A stretch of 64,000 nt of DNA from Scylla paramamosain (Eukaryota > Arthropoda > Malacostraca > Decapoda > Portunidae): the NCBI RefSeq assembly GCF_035594125.1, contig NC_087166.1, positions 17,713,266-17,777,265 on the forward strand. The letters are read 5' to 3'. The first letter of the stretch is position 1. Every line of letters starts with the position of its first letter. Below the pieces are notes generated by a model. That model was not told the DNA's origin. It saw nothing but the letters and a program-made list of their open reading frames with translations, and did not search any database. Positions 1 through 11,980 of the stretch are shown piece after piece. Made by a program: the position numbers and the translations under genes.

Positions 1-664
1 CAATTATATCTCTTTTATTGTATATAATCTGCATGTTTGATAGCAATGGAGAGATGGAAATATTTATGCATGCAGCTACACCTATGATGTTGCTAGAGAG
101 AACTGTATCAATTTTGTGGTAGAGACTGCAGAGCATCAGGATCTTCTCTGTTAGCAGGGACTTAAGGAAAAATTACACTATGTATGTAAAATAATTAGTA
201 TAATTAATAAAGAAAAGAACAGAGTATTCAGTATTTGAATCTGTATTAAGAGTAGAAAATATGGAAGATAATTAACCTAGGGAAAAAAAAATTCAAGAAT
301 GGAAAGAGACACATTGAGATGAATTGTGAGAGTGGAAAAGTACTAACATGGAATAATGATAATGTAATACACATTCATGTTTTTTTTTTATTTTTTATTT
401 TTTATGGAGGAATTAGATGAGAATGAATCAGCAGGCTGGAACTGTGAGAGAGAGGATGGGGAAGGTGAATAAATTTAACGTCTTTGAATGCGTTATATAA
501 ACATGATGAGATGAATGGAAAAATAAGAGAGCTGTGTAGGCTTGTTAGAGGAACGACAGGAAGCATTATGAAGTGTCCCGTCAACATTGAAGTGTTGATC
601 AGAGGTCTGGGTGTGGCATGGAATACAGATCTCTGGTTAGATGGAAGAGTAACAGAAACGAAAT

Positions 665-665
<1 letters not shown>
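1..665. other. AT-rich stretch, no recognisable gene
   Basis: No domain, repeat family or RNA gene is recognised. The longest open frame (484-666, 60 residues) has no familiar motif and runs into the GT microsatellite, so it is not called as a gene. Confidence 0.5.
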
Positions 666-700
<35 letters not shown>

Positions 701-746
701 GTAACCAGTGTGTGTGTGTGTGTGTGTGTGTGTTTTTTTTTTTTTT
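666..746. repeat. (TG)n microsatellite followed by poly-T
   Basis: Two GT blocks are separated by a short TTAGTAACCA-type spacer and followed by about 14 T. The translated (VC)n peptide is an artefact. Confidence 0.95.
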
Positions 747-868
747 ACCTTTTCCGAACTTCTGACAGTTTAATTTCTTTTATCATACTGTTCTTTCCAT
801 TGGTTTCCTCCGATGATTGCCTTGCTTTCGTATCCTATCCTGTTATTCCATCAGTGCTACTGATAGGT

Positions 869-1748
869 CCCTCCTATTATTCTCCGAAACTGTGCCTCCG
901 TGCTTGCACCTTGCCTAGTCAAACTCTTTCAGCTCTGTCTGTCAACATCTACCTTTCCTTCTTGCTGGAAGTTTGCCTACATTCAACCTGTTCGTAAAAT
1001 GTGTGACCGTCTTAATCCCTCAAACCACCGTCCTATTACTTTAATTTCCTGCCACTCTCTATTTTATTTATTTATTTTTATTTATTTATTTTTTTTTTAT
1101 CTGTCGTTAACAGGAAGATTCCTAAACATCTGTCACTTCATAAAATTTCTATCTGATCGGCAGTATGTGTTCCGTCGAGGCCGTTCTACTTGTGATCTTC
1201 TGGCTTCCCTTACTTAGTCCTCTTTAAGAGATTTTGGTGAAACTTTTGCATTACCCTTAGACATAGCAAAACCTTTTGATAGAGTCTGGCACAAGGCTTT
1301 CATTTCCAAATTGCTCCCCTACAGATTCGGTCCTTTTCTCTGTAACTTCATCTACTTTCCTTTCTGATCGTTCTATTGCTGCTGTGGTAGACAGTGTTCC
1401 TCAGGGTTCTGTCTTGTCACCCACTCTTCCTATTATTCATCAGTGATCTTGTAAACCAAACTTCTTATGCTAATGATACTGCCCTGCACTTTTCCACGAC
1501 TTTTCTTAGGCGTCCAACCTTTCAGGGAGTAAACAATTCATGCAAGGAAGCCACAGAACGCCTGACTTCGGATCTCTCTAAAATTTCTGATTGGGGCAGA
1601 GCAAACTTAGTGTTGTTCAAAGCCTCAAAAACTCAATTCCTCTATCTGTCAACTCTACACAGCCTTCCAGATAACTATTCTCTCTTCTTCAATGATACTC
1701 AGCTGTTCCCCTCTTCTACACTGAACATTCTCGGTCTGTCCTTTACTT
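869..1748 (+). pseudogene. LINE-A (Jockey-like) reverse transcriptase fragment
   Basis: This is a truncated, frameshifted copy of the family called LINE-A here. From about 869 the DNA follows the copy at 19,610-20,495 closely, starting at the codons for the LRNCASVLAPCLVKLFQLC block of the reverse transcriptase. The RT palm follows in pieces: NPSNHRPITLISC near 1010-1050, an F-x-R-V-W block near 1270-1290, and an equivalent of the catalytic Y-x-D-D read as Y-A-N-D near 1466-1480, so one catalytic Asp is lost. The fragment stops near 1748, where unrelated CR1-like sequence begins. An extra T-rich insertion lies near 1065-1095. There is no 3' end or poly-A, so it is probably a remnant cut by the neighbouring element. 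Confidence 0.8.
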
Positions 1749-1899
1749 AAGACCGCGAAGTTGAGGGGAGTGCCAAGATACATAGGGTCGATACCAGAAG
1801 AGCAGTTTAACTTGGGGACGAAATAATGAAGTCAGGGTTCCTAGCGAACAGACGCGTTTAGTGAGCAGTGACTTGACGCTATAGCTGGCTAGTATAGAC

Positions 1900-2810
1900 A
1901 TGGCGCCTTGTATTGCTGAGTGTTCTGGTTGTGTTAGCTCTCCTGTTCTCGAGCCCTTCGTTGCGAAGGTTTCAGAGGTGAGGGCTGAGTTCCATTGAAG
2001 GATCTCGGAGGTGCAGGCTGAGTTTCGTGAGAGGATCTCAGACCTGCAGGCTAAGTTCTGTGAGAGGGTCGCATCACCTGTGGGAGGGTCGTGCCCTACC
2101 GTCACCTTACCTAGTGAGGCGATGGAGCAGTGGTCGGTTGTGTGCAGGGGCGCCAAGAGGTTGAAGGTTTTCAAGGCGCCTTGCGTGGAGACGAAGAACC
2201 CTTTCAGTGTGCTGGAGGGAGTAACGGAGGAGGTGGACGTGGCAGGAGACAAGGAAAAGGAGGGGGCAGACGTAGTTAGCCTGCCCCAAGGTAGAGTGCT
2301 TGTGCTTGGTGATAGTCAGGTTAGGCACTTGGATAGTGTGTTTTGTGCCAGAGCTAGGAAGCGTAGGTTGAGGGTATGTTTGTCAGGTGCTGGGATAGGG
2401 AAGGCAGCTTATAGGCTAGTTACGTGCTTGGAAAATGATGGGACCAAGCCCATTGTTTTTCTCAGCGTAGGAAGGAATGACCTTGGTAAGGTCAGGAGTG
2501 AGGAGCTGTTCGGGAGGTTTAGGCATGCTTTGGATAGTATTAGGGACAAGGTAGGGATCCCTGTGGTATGGGGCGTTTTGCCGAGGAGGAGATTTGGTGC
2601 TGAGTGGCTGTCAGAGCTATTGCAGTGAATCGCAGGATCGCGAATCATTGTAAGAGTAATGGATGGACGTTCATCGATAACTGGGACCTCTTCTATGGTA
2701 GGGACACCTTGTACGCCAGAGATGGAATGCATTTATCACGCCAGGGTGTTCGGGTTTTGGCCGGAACACTCGAGCGGGAGATAATTACACTCCAGCGCTT
2801 TTTTCGTTAG
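1900..2810 (+). pseudogene. CR1-like LINE ORF1 with SGNH hydrolase (esterase) domain
   Basis: ORF1 of the CR1-like LINE, probably an RNA-binding or chaperone protein with a GDSL/SGNH hydrolase domain, which is known in CR1/L2-group ORF1 proteins. From the ATG at 1900 a short Cys-containing head is followed by three imperfect 11-residue units (SEVxAEFxERI type), which look like a short coiled coil. The esterase blocks are visible: GDSQVRHLD (block I, Ser nucleophile) near 2,311-2,337, GRND (block III) near 2,470-2,480, and DGMHLSRQG (block V, catalytic Asp/His) near 2,720-2,745. One in-frame stop lies near 1,996 and one frameshift near 2,615-2,625, so the gene is broken although the catalytic residues persist. 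Confidence 0.75.
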
Positions 2811-2840
2811 TCAGGAGGGAGGAAGGGATTCTGAGGTCAA

Positions 2841-3662
2841 AATGAAGGTCAAATTAATTAAATCTAGAAAGGTAACTAGCTCTGAAAAGGTGATAAATAG
2901 CTCAAGTGTTCATTACACAAATTGTAGAAGTATTTTAAAATAAAATAGAATTGTTCAGAGGAATGGCGTGTGTAGAGAACCAAGATATCATTCCTTTAAC
3001 AGAAACTTGGTTAGATATAGCAGGACAAGTAGTTAGTCTAGAGGTTAAGATAGATGGATATACACTATTTTATAAAAACAGGGAAAATAGGAGAGGAGGC
3101 GGCGTCGTGTTATACGTTTGAGACACATTACAGTGCTGTATTAACAATATAATTAAAACAAATAGCAAAACAGAGTCGATATGGGCAGATATTAAGGAAG
3201 GATCACAGTCAGTACTACTGGGATTAGTGTACAGGCCACCGAACAGTAGAAAGGAAATAAACATCACACTATGGCAGGGAATAAATAGAGCAGGCAGGTA
3301 CAGTCAGGTATGTGTGGTAGGAGATTTTAATTTTAGGAGTATCGACTGGAGCCTGATGATGGATAACAAGGAATTTCTTAAGGAATTTCTTAAGGCAATT
3401 CAGGATAATTTTTTAAAACAGGTAATCGTAGAACCCACAAGGGGGAACAATATTCTAGATTTAATTCTAACTAACAGGGAGGAAGCAGTCACGCAGGTAG
3501 AGGTTGGAGGACCGCTAGGTAACAGTGACCATTGGAAAATTAGGTACATATTAAAATGTGAGGAAATTTTTAGAAGCAAAAACACTAGTAAAATACCTGA
3601 CTTTAGGAAAGCAGATTTTGAGGGATTTAAAAGGTACCTCCAAGGAGTTGACTGGAAACGGA
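2841..3662 (+). pseudogene. CR1-like LINE ORF2, AP-endonuclease domain
   Basis: This is the N-terminal part of ORF2. The apurinic-type endonuclease nicks target DNA for target-primed reverse transcription. Visible motifs are HYTNCRS near the start, TETWLDIA (catalytic Glu), RRGGGVVLYV, LGLVYRPPNS, GDFNFRSIDW and GNSDHWKIRY (catalytic Asp/His). A stop near 2,940 and another near 3,120 break the frame. The reading frame is cut at about 3,662 by the nested minus-strand LINE, and the same protein continues at about 4,575. Confidence 0.8.
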
Positions 3663-4570
3663 AACACTTGAAACACTTGAAACACTTTATTATACTTTGC
3701 ATGAGTTAAAACATAGATTAAATATATTTTTGAATAGCAATTTAAATTTTTAAATGAAAGTATTGTGGGTAATAATCTAATGTGTTCTGGAATCGAATTC
3801 CATGTTTTTGGGCCAGTATAAGATAATGAATGTTGAAATATCGTTAGGTGGTGAAGTGGTATGGAGAGGTTGTCTCGAGCACGTGTAGGATAGTTATGTT
3901 GATGTCTTATAGCTGTATTGTTTTTGTCTTTAATTTGTTCGTACATCTGAATTCCAATTTGCACTTTATTAATATCAAATAACTTCAATATATTTGTCTC
4001 TTTGAAAAGAAGTTGTGTATGAGCAAAATAGTCACTGAATGTTATGATTCTAATTATTTTTTTTTGCAATCTGAAGAGTGGTATCAGGTGTGTTGGATAG
4101 GTGTTGCACCAGATAGGTATGCAGTACTGTAAGTGTGGTAAAACATGTGCATTGTATAAAATTATAAGTACATATTGTGGAACTAAATCTTTAATCTGGT
4201 ACAGGAGGGAAACAATCCTGGATAATTTCAGCATGAGATTTGATATGTGTGGTTTGAAAGTCATATTTTCATCATAGGTTATTCCTAGTAAGTTATGGTG
4301 ATTAGTTCTATTAATAATCTTATCATGATAAAACAGAGGTGGCAGTATATTTATGGGCTTATTGGTAAATAGCATGTAATATGTTTTGCTGGGACGTAGG
4401 GTGAGGTCAGGTCCGGGACGAAGTTGAGAGAGATAAGCCATGATGAGAGAGGTGATGTGAGGCAAGGAAGAAAGAAGTGTCCGGAATGGTCGGAGGAGGG
4501 AGAGAGGGGGAGATATGTGTGAGTATGGTGGAGGATTAGGTTATGCTGAGATGGGAGATATGAGATCGAG
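3663..4570 (-). mobile_element. Nested 5'-truncated LINE (RT thumb and C-terminus), minus strand
   Basis: This insertion lies inside the CR1-like ORF2. A minus-strand frame open from about 4,465 to 3,700 encodes the post-catalytic part of a non-LTR reverse transcriptase: LLGITYDENMTFKPHI, an LPHLQYCIPIWCN block (typical Y-x-x-P-I-W segment) and the C-terminal TGPKTWNSIPEHIR block. The 3' end is marked by about three copies of a 9-bp unit (GAAACACTT on the plus strand) at 3,663-3,690, a microsatellite-type tail rather than poly-A. These features suit CR1/L2/Rex1-related clades; the exact clade is uncertain. It lacks endonuclease and catalytic core, so it is a 5'-truncated copy. Confidence 0.7.
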
Positions 4571-4574
4571 GCGA

Positions 4575-6388
4575 ATAGATGAAGGACTGGCGAGGATGGA
4601 AGGGGCCGAGATAAGAGGATTAGGTGAAGTAAATGTAGATGAGTTGTATAAATGTTTCGTAGATAAATTGCATACATTACAGTTAGCAAACATCAGCTAT
4701 AGAGCAATAAGATCACAGAAAAACTACCATAAATGGATGACTGTTAGGTTAAACCACTATATAGGGTGGAAGATAAGTATATATAAGAGATTAAAGGCAG
4801 GGGAAGAGGTTTTAATCCCACAATACGATGAATTAGTTAGAACAGTAGGGAAGTTAACGAAGAAAACTAAAGGCAATTATGAATTAAAGGTAGCCAGCCA
4901 AGCGAAGACGAATCACAAGGGATTTTATTAGGTATATAGGACCAAGAATACGGAAGCTATAGATCCATTAAAGGCAGCAGATGGGGAGCTGGTCAGTCCT
5001 GGGGAGGAAATTACTTAAATTCTGCATGATTATTTTTTAACTGTCTTCACCCAGGAAAACATGCAGAATATGCCGAATAGTGAACATATGTTTAGAGGAG
5101 ATGAGAATGAGAAGGTGACATATTTCCATAACTAAGGAGATGGTGGAACAGGAGATATATAGGCTAAAAAAAGTTCAAGACACCAGGACCAGATGAAATA
5201 TATCCCACAGTACTTAAGGAATGCAAAAAGTTTATTAGTGAGCCGTTAGTTTCTGTCTTTAGGAAAACACTTGAGTCAGGCGAGGTACCAATAATGTGGA
5301 AGCAGGCAAACGTAGTACCTATCTTTAAGAAAGGAGATAAAACTTTAACGTCCAATTATAGACCTGTCAGCTTAACTTCTGTTGTGGGTAAAATAATGGA
5401 GTCAATAATAGCGAAGAACACTAGGGAGCATTTAGACAAACATAATTTGGTAAATCAGTCACAGCATGGCTTCACGACAAGGTCGTCTTGCCTGACGACC
5501 GTTTTAAGTTTTTACAGTAAAGTGTACGTGCCAGCAGATAATGCTGATACTTATGCCATCCTATATCTATATCCTATATCAGCGGCTCCTGAGAGAGGTT
5601 AGTGCACACGAGATAGATGGGAAGGTGTTAGGCCGGATAAGGTCATGGCTAAGCGACAGGCGACAGAGTTGTAATAAACGGCTTTGAATCCGAGTCGGGT
5701 CATATAATTAGTGGGGTGCCACAGGGATCAGTATTAGGACCATTGTTGTTTTTAATATATATCAATGGCTTGGATATTGGAATTAGTAGTGATATTAGTA
5801 AATTTTCGGATGACATGAAGATAGATTAATTAGATCAGAATCGGATGCCATCGCTTTGCAGGCAGATTTAGATAGGATTAAAGAATGGACGGCCAGATGT
5901 TAAATGTAGTTTAATATCAACAAATGCAAAGTACTTAGCGTAGGTAGAGGAAACCCACACAATAAATAACGAAACTCTGGTAGGTTTATGGTACGAAAAC
6001 GATTTAGGAGTTATAGTTAACTCTGAACTCCGTCTAAGAAAGCAAAGCATAGAGGCCAGAAACAGGGCAAAATCGGGTATTAGGATACATTTTTAGGAGT
6101 GTGTATAAGTAGAAGGCCAGAAGTAATGTTAAAGTTATATTTGGCGCTGGTCAAACCTTATCTAGACTACGCTGTGCAGTTCCGGTCCCCACATTAGAGG
6201 AAGAATAGAGGTCTATTAGAATCAGTACAAAGAAGGATGACTAAAAGGATACAGAGGATGAGGAATATTCCTTACGAGGCGAGATTGATGTTCTTAAATT
6301 GTTAAGAGGGGACCTGATCGAAGTCTTTATGTGGTATAAGGATTATGGCAAGGGAGACGTAAGCAATATTCTTAGGATCAGCAACCAG
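4575..6388 (+). pseudogene. CR1-like LINE ORF2, linker and reverse transcriptase
   Basis: ORF2 resumes after the nested LINE. It shows IPYRAIRS-like and WMTVRLNHYIGWK segments of the linker, KKFKTPGPDEIYPTVLKEC at 5,170-5,225 (RT start), WKQANVVPIFKKGD and NYRPVSLTSVVGKIMES at 5,295-5,400, QHGFTTRSSCLTTVL at 5,463-5,510, [19 protein letters not shown] at 5,707-5,765, and the catalytic motif as F-S-D-D (family usually F-A-D-D) near 5,805-5,816. Several frameshifts and stops (for example near 5,015, 5,130, 5,560, 5,825) inactivate it. It ends near 6,388, where a LINE-A 3' end is inserted; the last 250 bp of the element lie at 6,916-7,166. Confidence 0.8.
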
Positions 6389-6915
6389 AACATGCTTCAC
6401 ATGTCTGGGGGGGTTCCATTCATACTGCTCTTCTAGACAGGGTGGAATCAAAAGCTTTTCGTCTCATCAACTCCTCTCCTCTAACTGACTGTCTTCAGCC
6501 TCTCTCTCACCGCCGCAATGTTGCATCTCTAGCTGTCTTCTGCCGCTATCTTCATGCTAACTGCTCTTCTGATCTTGCTAACTGCATGCCTCCCCTCCTT
6601 CCGCGGCCTCGCTGCAGAAGACTTTCTTCTTTCTCTCACCCCTATTCTGTCCACCTCTTTAAGGCAAGAGTTAACTAGTATTCTTAATCATTAATCCCTT
6701 TCTCTGGTAAACTCTGGAACTCCCTGCCTGCTTCTGTATTTCCACCTTCCTATGACTTGAATTCCTTCAAGAGGGAGTTTCAAGACACTTATCCTTCAAT
6801 TTTTGACCACTGCTTTGACCCTTTTATGGGACTGGCATTTCAGTGGGCATTTTTTCTTTATTAGATTTTTGTTGCCCTTGGCCAGTGTCCTTCCTACGTA
6901 AAAAAAAAAAAAAAA
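6389..6915 (+). mobile_element. LINE-A 3' end nested in CR1-like LINE
   Basis: A 5'-truncated LINE-A insertion. It encodes the C-terminal block ESKAFRLINSSPLTDCLQPL and PLSHRRNVASLAVFCRYLH at 6,442-6,570, a second block (SGKLWNSLPA-like) frameshifted near 6,710, then the family 3' UTR (TTTTTGTTGCCCTTGGCCAG) and a poly-A at about 6,900-6,915. CR1-like sequence continues directly afterwards. Confidence 0.85.
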
Positions 6916-7284
6916 GCTTGAACAATAAAAAAAAAAAGATAGGAAGAAATTGGTTCTCAGATGAGAGTGGTAGATGAAAGGAATGGACTCAGAAATCAAG
7001 TTGATAGTGTTAAAACATTAGGGATCTTTAAGAGAAGAATTGACGGATTTATGGATGGGGATGATAGGTGTAAATAGGTAGATATATTTTATACAGGGAC
7101 TGTAAGCCTGGTGGTTTCTTGCAGCTTCCCTTACTTTCTAGGTTCTTATGTTCTTAAATGTACTTGGAGATTAAGTTTAAGTGCAGATTCAGCATAAAAA
7201 TCGATCGTAAGAGAGTCAAGAACTCTGAGACTGACTTTCCACGTGGCCACTCTGCAGACCACTAGCCACTTAAAGACATCGAAG

Positions 7285-7304
7285 AAGACATCATATGATG
7301 TCTT
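7285..7304. repeat. Perfect 20-bp palindrome
   Basis: AAGACATCATATGATGTCTT equals its own reverse complement. It lies about 90 bp upstream of the unidentified reading frame at 7,397. It could be a protein-binding site or chance. Confidence 0.9.
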
Positions 7305-7396
7305 GTTACTGTAGTTAATTAGAGCTTGGGTATAAGTAAACTCCTTTATTAACGAAGAATGTGGAAGCTTAGGATGGAAACGCCTTTCTGTACAAG

Positions 7397-7887
7397 ATGG
7401 CAGACAAACAGGAACTGCTGCTTAAATGTATCTCGCCGATTTATAAAATAACACATGAAACCTTGATTGAACCCTCAAAACAGATCAGTATCTTCGAGTC
7501 AGTCTGCCAGAAAATCCATTTGTCAGAAAATCTTTATGAAGTGGAAGATTTGTTGAATTGCTTCGACCGTCAGTGGATACTGCCGAGTAAATAAGTTTTG
7601 TGAAGCTGGAGTAGTAGTTTTACAGCTTTGTAGGAAACTACTACCCATCAGTTTAGCGGTTCATCAAATGGTTTCGAAGAGATGAGTCTGCAGAGAGAAC
7701 AACATGCAACAAAATGCTGTTGGCACGCAAGCATAAAGACGTGTTAAACCTCAAAATATCTGAATACATTAGCGATTGCATAACTTACATGTTGACTGAC
7801 GGTAAAGAAGAAAAGGTTGTTCAAACGTTGCATTGTGTTCCATTAAATGTTAAAATAAACGGTAGATGTGTCAACTGGTTTATCTAG
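7397..7887 (+). pseudogene. Unidentified decayed gene in two frames
   Basis: I do not recognise the family. An ATG in good context (ACAAGATGG) at 7,397 opens a 65-residue frame with ordinary globular composition (starts MADKQELLLKC, Cys at 11, 35 and 54) ending at 7,594. A second frame, one base out, holds a coherent stretch from about 7,640 (FVGNYYPSV, one stop, RFIKWFRRDES) that leads to MLLARKHKDVLNLKISEYI at 7,714 and stops at 7,887. Read together they would be a protein of about 160 residues with one frameshift and one stop. The codons do not resemble the flanking LINEs. It could be a host gene fragment, a viral relic or an unrelated transposon gene. An alternative is a first exon ending at the GTAAAT near 7,589. 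Confidence 0.35.
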
Positions 7888-8117
7888 TATTTTAGCTTAG
7901 GATTGTTTAACTGAAAACTGTATTAATATTAAATGTTTTTGTTTTAATCTTAAAGTTTGACCGTTGTAATGTTTTAAATTGGTTTAAACAATCATCGAAC
8001 CATTAAAATAAATGTTATGTTGTGACTTTTTCTGTAACGTTTTGTCTGTCTAATTTCGTTACTTTTTTTTTTTTGCGAATAGAGAGAATAGAAAAAAAAA
8101 AAGGTCCAAATCGGTAG

Positions 8118-9715
8118 TCAAAAATTGAAGGATAAGTGTCTTGAAACCTCCCTCTTGAAGGAATTTAAGTCATAGGAAGCTGGATATAAAGAAGCAGGCA
8201 GGGAGTTCCAGAGTTTACCAGAGAAAGGCGTGAATGACTGGTTAACTCTTGCCTTAGAAAGGTAGACAGAATAAGGGAGAGGGAAAGAAGAAAGTCTTGT
8301 GCAACGAGGACACAGGAGGAGGGGAGGCATGCAGTTAGCAAGCTTGGAAGAGCAGTTGGCATGAAAATAGTGGTAGAAGATAGCTAGAGATGCAACACTG
8401 CGGCGATGAGAGAGAGGTTGAAGACAGTCAGTTAGAAAAGAAGAGTTGATGAGACGAAAAGTTTTTGATTCCACCCTGTCTAGAAGAGCGGTATGAGAGG
8501 AATTTCCCCAGACGTGTGAAGCATACTCGATATATAGACGGATAAGGCCCTTGTACAGAATTAGCAGCCGGGGGGAGCGTGAAAAAAAACTGGCGGAGAC
8601 GTCTCAGAACACCTAAATTCATGGATGCTGTTTTAGCTAGAGATAAGATGTGAAGTTTCGAGTTCAGATTATAAGTAAAGGACAGACAGACTTTTCAGTG
8701 TAGAAAAGGGGTACAGTGCGTTGATAGATGAAAGAACTACTGAAAAAACTGAACAATACCAAGTTTGCTCTGCCCTAATCAGAAATTTTAGAAAGATCAG
8801 AAGTCAGGCGTTCTGTGGCTTCCCTGAGTGAAATATTTACTTCCTGAAGTGCTGAACAACTATGAAAAGACGTGGAAAAGTACAGGGTGGTATCATCAGC
8901 TTAGGATTGGATAGGACAGAAAGTCTGGTTTAGAGTGGGTAACATGACAGAATCCTAAGGAACACCGCTGTTAGTAATAAATTCAGCAGCAATAGAACGA
9001 TCAGAAAGGAAACTTAAGATGAAGTTACAGAGAGAAAGGTAGAAGCCGTAGGAGGCTAGTTTGGAAATCAAAACTTTGTACCAGACTCTATCAAAAAGTT
9101 TTAATATATCAAAGGTAACAGCAAAACTTTCACCAAAATCTCTAAAAAAGGATGACCAAGATTCTGTAAGGGAAGCCAGATCACCAGTAGAGCGGCCTTG
9201 ACAGAACCCATACAGGCGATCATATAGAAGGTTGTGAATTGATAGATGTTTAAGAATCTTCCTGTTGAGGATAGATTAAAAAACTTGAGATAGGAAGGAA
9301 ATTAAAACAATGGGACGGTAGTTTCAGGGATTAGAGCGGTCACCCTTTTAAGGAACAGGCTGAATGTAAGCAAATTTCCAGCAAGAAGGATAGGTAGATG
9401 TTGAGACATAGATTTGAAAGAGTTTGACTAGACAAGGTGCAAGCACGGAGGCACAGTTTCGGAGAACAATAGGAGGGACCGCATCAGGTCCATAAGCCTT
9501 CCGAGGGTTTAGGCCAGCGAGGGCATGGAAAACATCATTGTGAAGAATTTTAATAGGTAGCATAAAGTAGTCACAGGGTGGAGAAAAGGGAGGAACAATC
9601 CCTGAATCGTCCAAGGAAGAGTTTTTAGCAAAGGTTTGAGCAAAGAGTTCAGCTTTAGAGATAGATGTGATATCAGTGGTGCCATTCGGTTGAAATAAAG
9701 GAGGGATAGAAGCAA
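8118..9715 (-). pseudogene. LINE-A reverse transcriptase and C-terminal domain, decayed
   Basis: The minus strand from 9,715 to 9,348 encodes [50 protein letters not shown] and STYPSCWKFAYIQPVP, the start of the RT. The palm and active-site region (9,345-8,700) is recognisable only in short pieces in several frames. The C-terminal block (ESKTFRLINSSFLTDCLQPL to GKLWNSLPASLYPASYDLN) is open at 8,474-8,118. Multiple frameshifts and stops make it non-functional. Confidence 0.8.
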
Positions 9716-10054
9716 AATTATTAGAGATGTTTTTGGCTAGAAGTCACGAGGGGAGTTAAATCTTGAAAGATTTTGACACTTTCCATAATGAAGGAGTTTT
9801 TGGCTAGTTGAAGAACAAACTTGGCATGGTTCCGGGCAGAAATATAAAGTGCATGAGATTCTGATGATGAAAGGCCATTTGTGGGCTACCTCTTTATCAT
9901 GTATAGCACGAGAACAAGCTGTGTGAAACCAGAGTTTGGAGGGTTTAGTCCAAAAAAAAGAGTAAGGAATGTACGCCTCCATGCCAGACACTATCACCTC
10001 TGTTATGCGCTCAGCACACAAAGATGGGTCTCTGATAAGGAAGCAGTAGTCATT

Positions 10055-11032
10055 TCAAGGAAAATCAGCAAAATACCTCCTCAGGTCCCCCCAACAAGCA
10101 GAGTCAAAACGCAAGAAGCACCTCCGCTTAAGGAGATCCTGAGGAGGGATTGGAGCGATAGGATATATGAGATTGTGATCGGAGGAGCCCAACGGGGAAG
10201 AGAGGATGACAGCATAAGCAGAAAGATTAGAGGTCAGGAAAAGATCAAGAATGTTGGGCGTATCTCCAAGACGGTCAGAAATACGAGTAGGGTGTTGCAC
10301 CAATTGCTTTAGGTAGTGAAGATTAGCAAAGTTAAAAGCTAGTTCACCAGGATGGTCAGTGAAGGGATAGGAAAGCCAAAGAAGGTGGTGAACATTGAAG
10401 TCTCCAAGAATGGAGATCTCTTCAAAAGGAAAGAGAGTCAGAATGTGCTCCATTTTGGAAGTTAAGTAGTCAAAGATATTCTTATAGTCAGAGGAGTTAG
10501 GTGAGAGGTATACAACACAGATAAATTTAGTTTGAGAGTAACTCTGTAGTCGTAGCCCGATGGTGGAAAACTCGGAAGATTTAAGAGCGTGAGCACGAGA
10601 GCAGGTTAAGTCGCAACATCTTTGCGATTTGAAATCGCAAGATGCGGATTGTGATTTGCATTGGGTTGCTTTCTTGTTGCTTTGGATTGAAAATGAGGAT
10701 AGAAAAGTAGGAGGGAACAGAAAAGGGGCTAATGTCAGTTGCCTGACATTAGCCACCTGAGATACCTGAGTTTCAGTGAGGAAAAGAAGATGAGGTTTAG
10801 AAGAGGAGAGGTGGTGTTCTAGAAATTGAAAATTAGATCTTAGACCGGGAATGTTGCAGAAGTTAATGAAGAAGAGGGGGGTGTGAAGACACTTAGGGTC
10901 GTTGTCAGATGGGCAGTCCGACCTGGGGACATTTGTGGTCCCCTCCTCAGATGGGGCCTTCAAGGCTGGTGTAGGAGTCGCCATGACAATTTTGATTTTT
11001 AGAGTGCGGGGTGTGTGTGTTATTAAGTGCAT
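10055..11032 (-). CDS. LINE-A AP-endonuclease domain (ORF2 N-terminus)
   Basis: An open frame of 325 residues. After a short N-terminal extension, residues about 52-300 form an endonuclease/exonuclease/phosphatase fold: [22 protein letters not shown] (catalytic Glu), [29 protein letters not shown] (Asp/Asn), [10 protein letters not shown] and [12 protein letters not shown] (Asp/His). This enzyme nicks target DNA during LINE integration. All core residues appear intact. The frame closes at 10,055, before the reverse transcriptase, so the full ORF2 is broken. The most upstream ATG is used; the true start could lie inside the frame. Confidence 0.75.
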   Translation of the reverse strand: MHLITHTPRTLKIKIVMATPTPALKAPSEEGTTNVPRSDCPSDNDPKCLHTPLFFINFCNIPGLRSNFQFLEHHLSSSKPHLLFLTETQVSQVANVRQLTLAPFLFPPTFLSSFSIQSNKKATQCKSQSASCDFKSQRCCDLTCSRAHALKSSEFSTIGLRLQSYSQTKFICVVYLSPNSSDYKNIFDYLTSKMEHILTLFPFEEISILGDFNVHHLLWLSYPFTDHPGELAFNFANLHYLKQLVQHPTRISDRLGDTPNILDLFLTSNLSAYAVILSSPLGSSDHNLIYPIAPIPPQDLLKRRCFLRFDSACWGDLRRYFADFP

Positions 11033-11179
11033 GTAGTTTTGTGTGAAGGAGGAGAGTTGTCTTTAGAGGGCAGCTGTGACTTCCCCCTTGTGTTGTGAGA
11101 CACAAAGGGAAACGTTCAATGAGGTCACAGCTGGGTTTAATGATAAATTCACAGCACCCCTGATCCTGCGGTTTAGATC

Positions 11180-11980
<801 letters not shown>

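Larger units (their letters stand above)
1749..7166 (+). mobile_element. CR1-like LINE, full-length layout, with two nested insertions
   Basis: A non-LTR retrotransposon with a 5' leader, ORF1 (esterase type) and ORF2 (AP endonuclease plus reverse transcriptase) runs on the plus strand. Its ORF2 is interrupted by a minus-strand LINE at about 3,663-4,570 and by a LINE-A 3' end at about 6,389-6,915. CR1-type protein sequence resumes after each, which dates both insertions later than this copy. The far 3' end near 7,140-7,166 carries the cysteine- and serine-rich C-terminal coding remnant (CSFPYF-like) and ends in a TTATGTTCTTAA-type terminus rather than poly-A, as in CR1-group elements. Many stops and frameshifts mark it as dead. 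Confidence 0.8.
8064..11050 (-). mobile_element. LINE-A (Jockey-like), longest copy, minus strand
   Basis: The most complete member of the commonest LINE family in the window. On the minus strand the order is leader (about 11,180-11,033), AP endonuclease (11,032-10,055), linker, reverse transcriptase (about 9,715-8,700), C-terminal domain (8,474-8,118) and an A-rich 3' end (T-run on the plus strand at 8,064-8,075). The last part of the usual 3' UTR is missing or replaced. No separate ORF1 was found. Copies of the same family occur at 869-1,748, 6,389-6,915, 13,805-14,315, 17,128-17,195 and 19,356-21,180. Confidence 0.85.

Noticed and set aside
484..666. Small gene before the GT microsatellite
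   Set aside because: 60 codons without a recognisable motif, ending in a simple repeat; not distinguishable from chance.
9881..10312. 143-codon plus-strand frame
   Set aside because: Antisense to the LINE-A endonuclease and linker on the minus strand.
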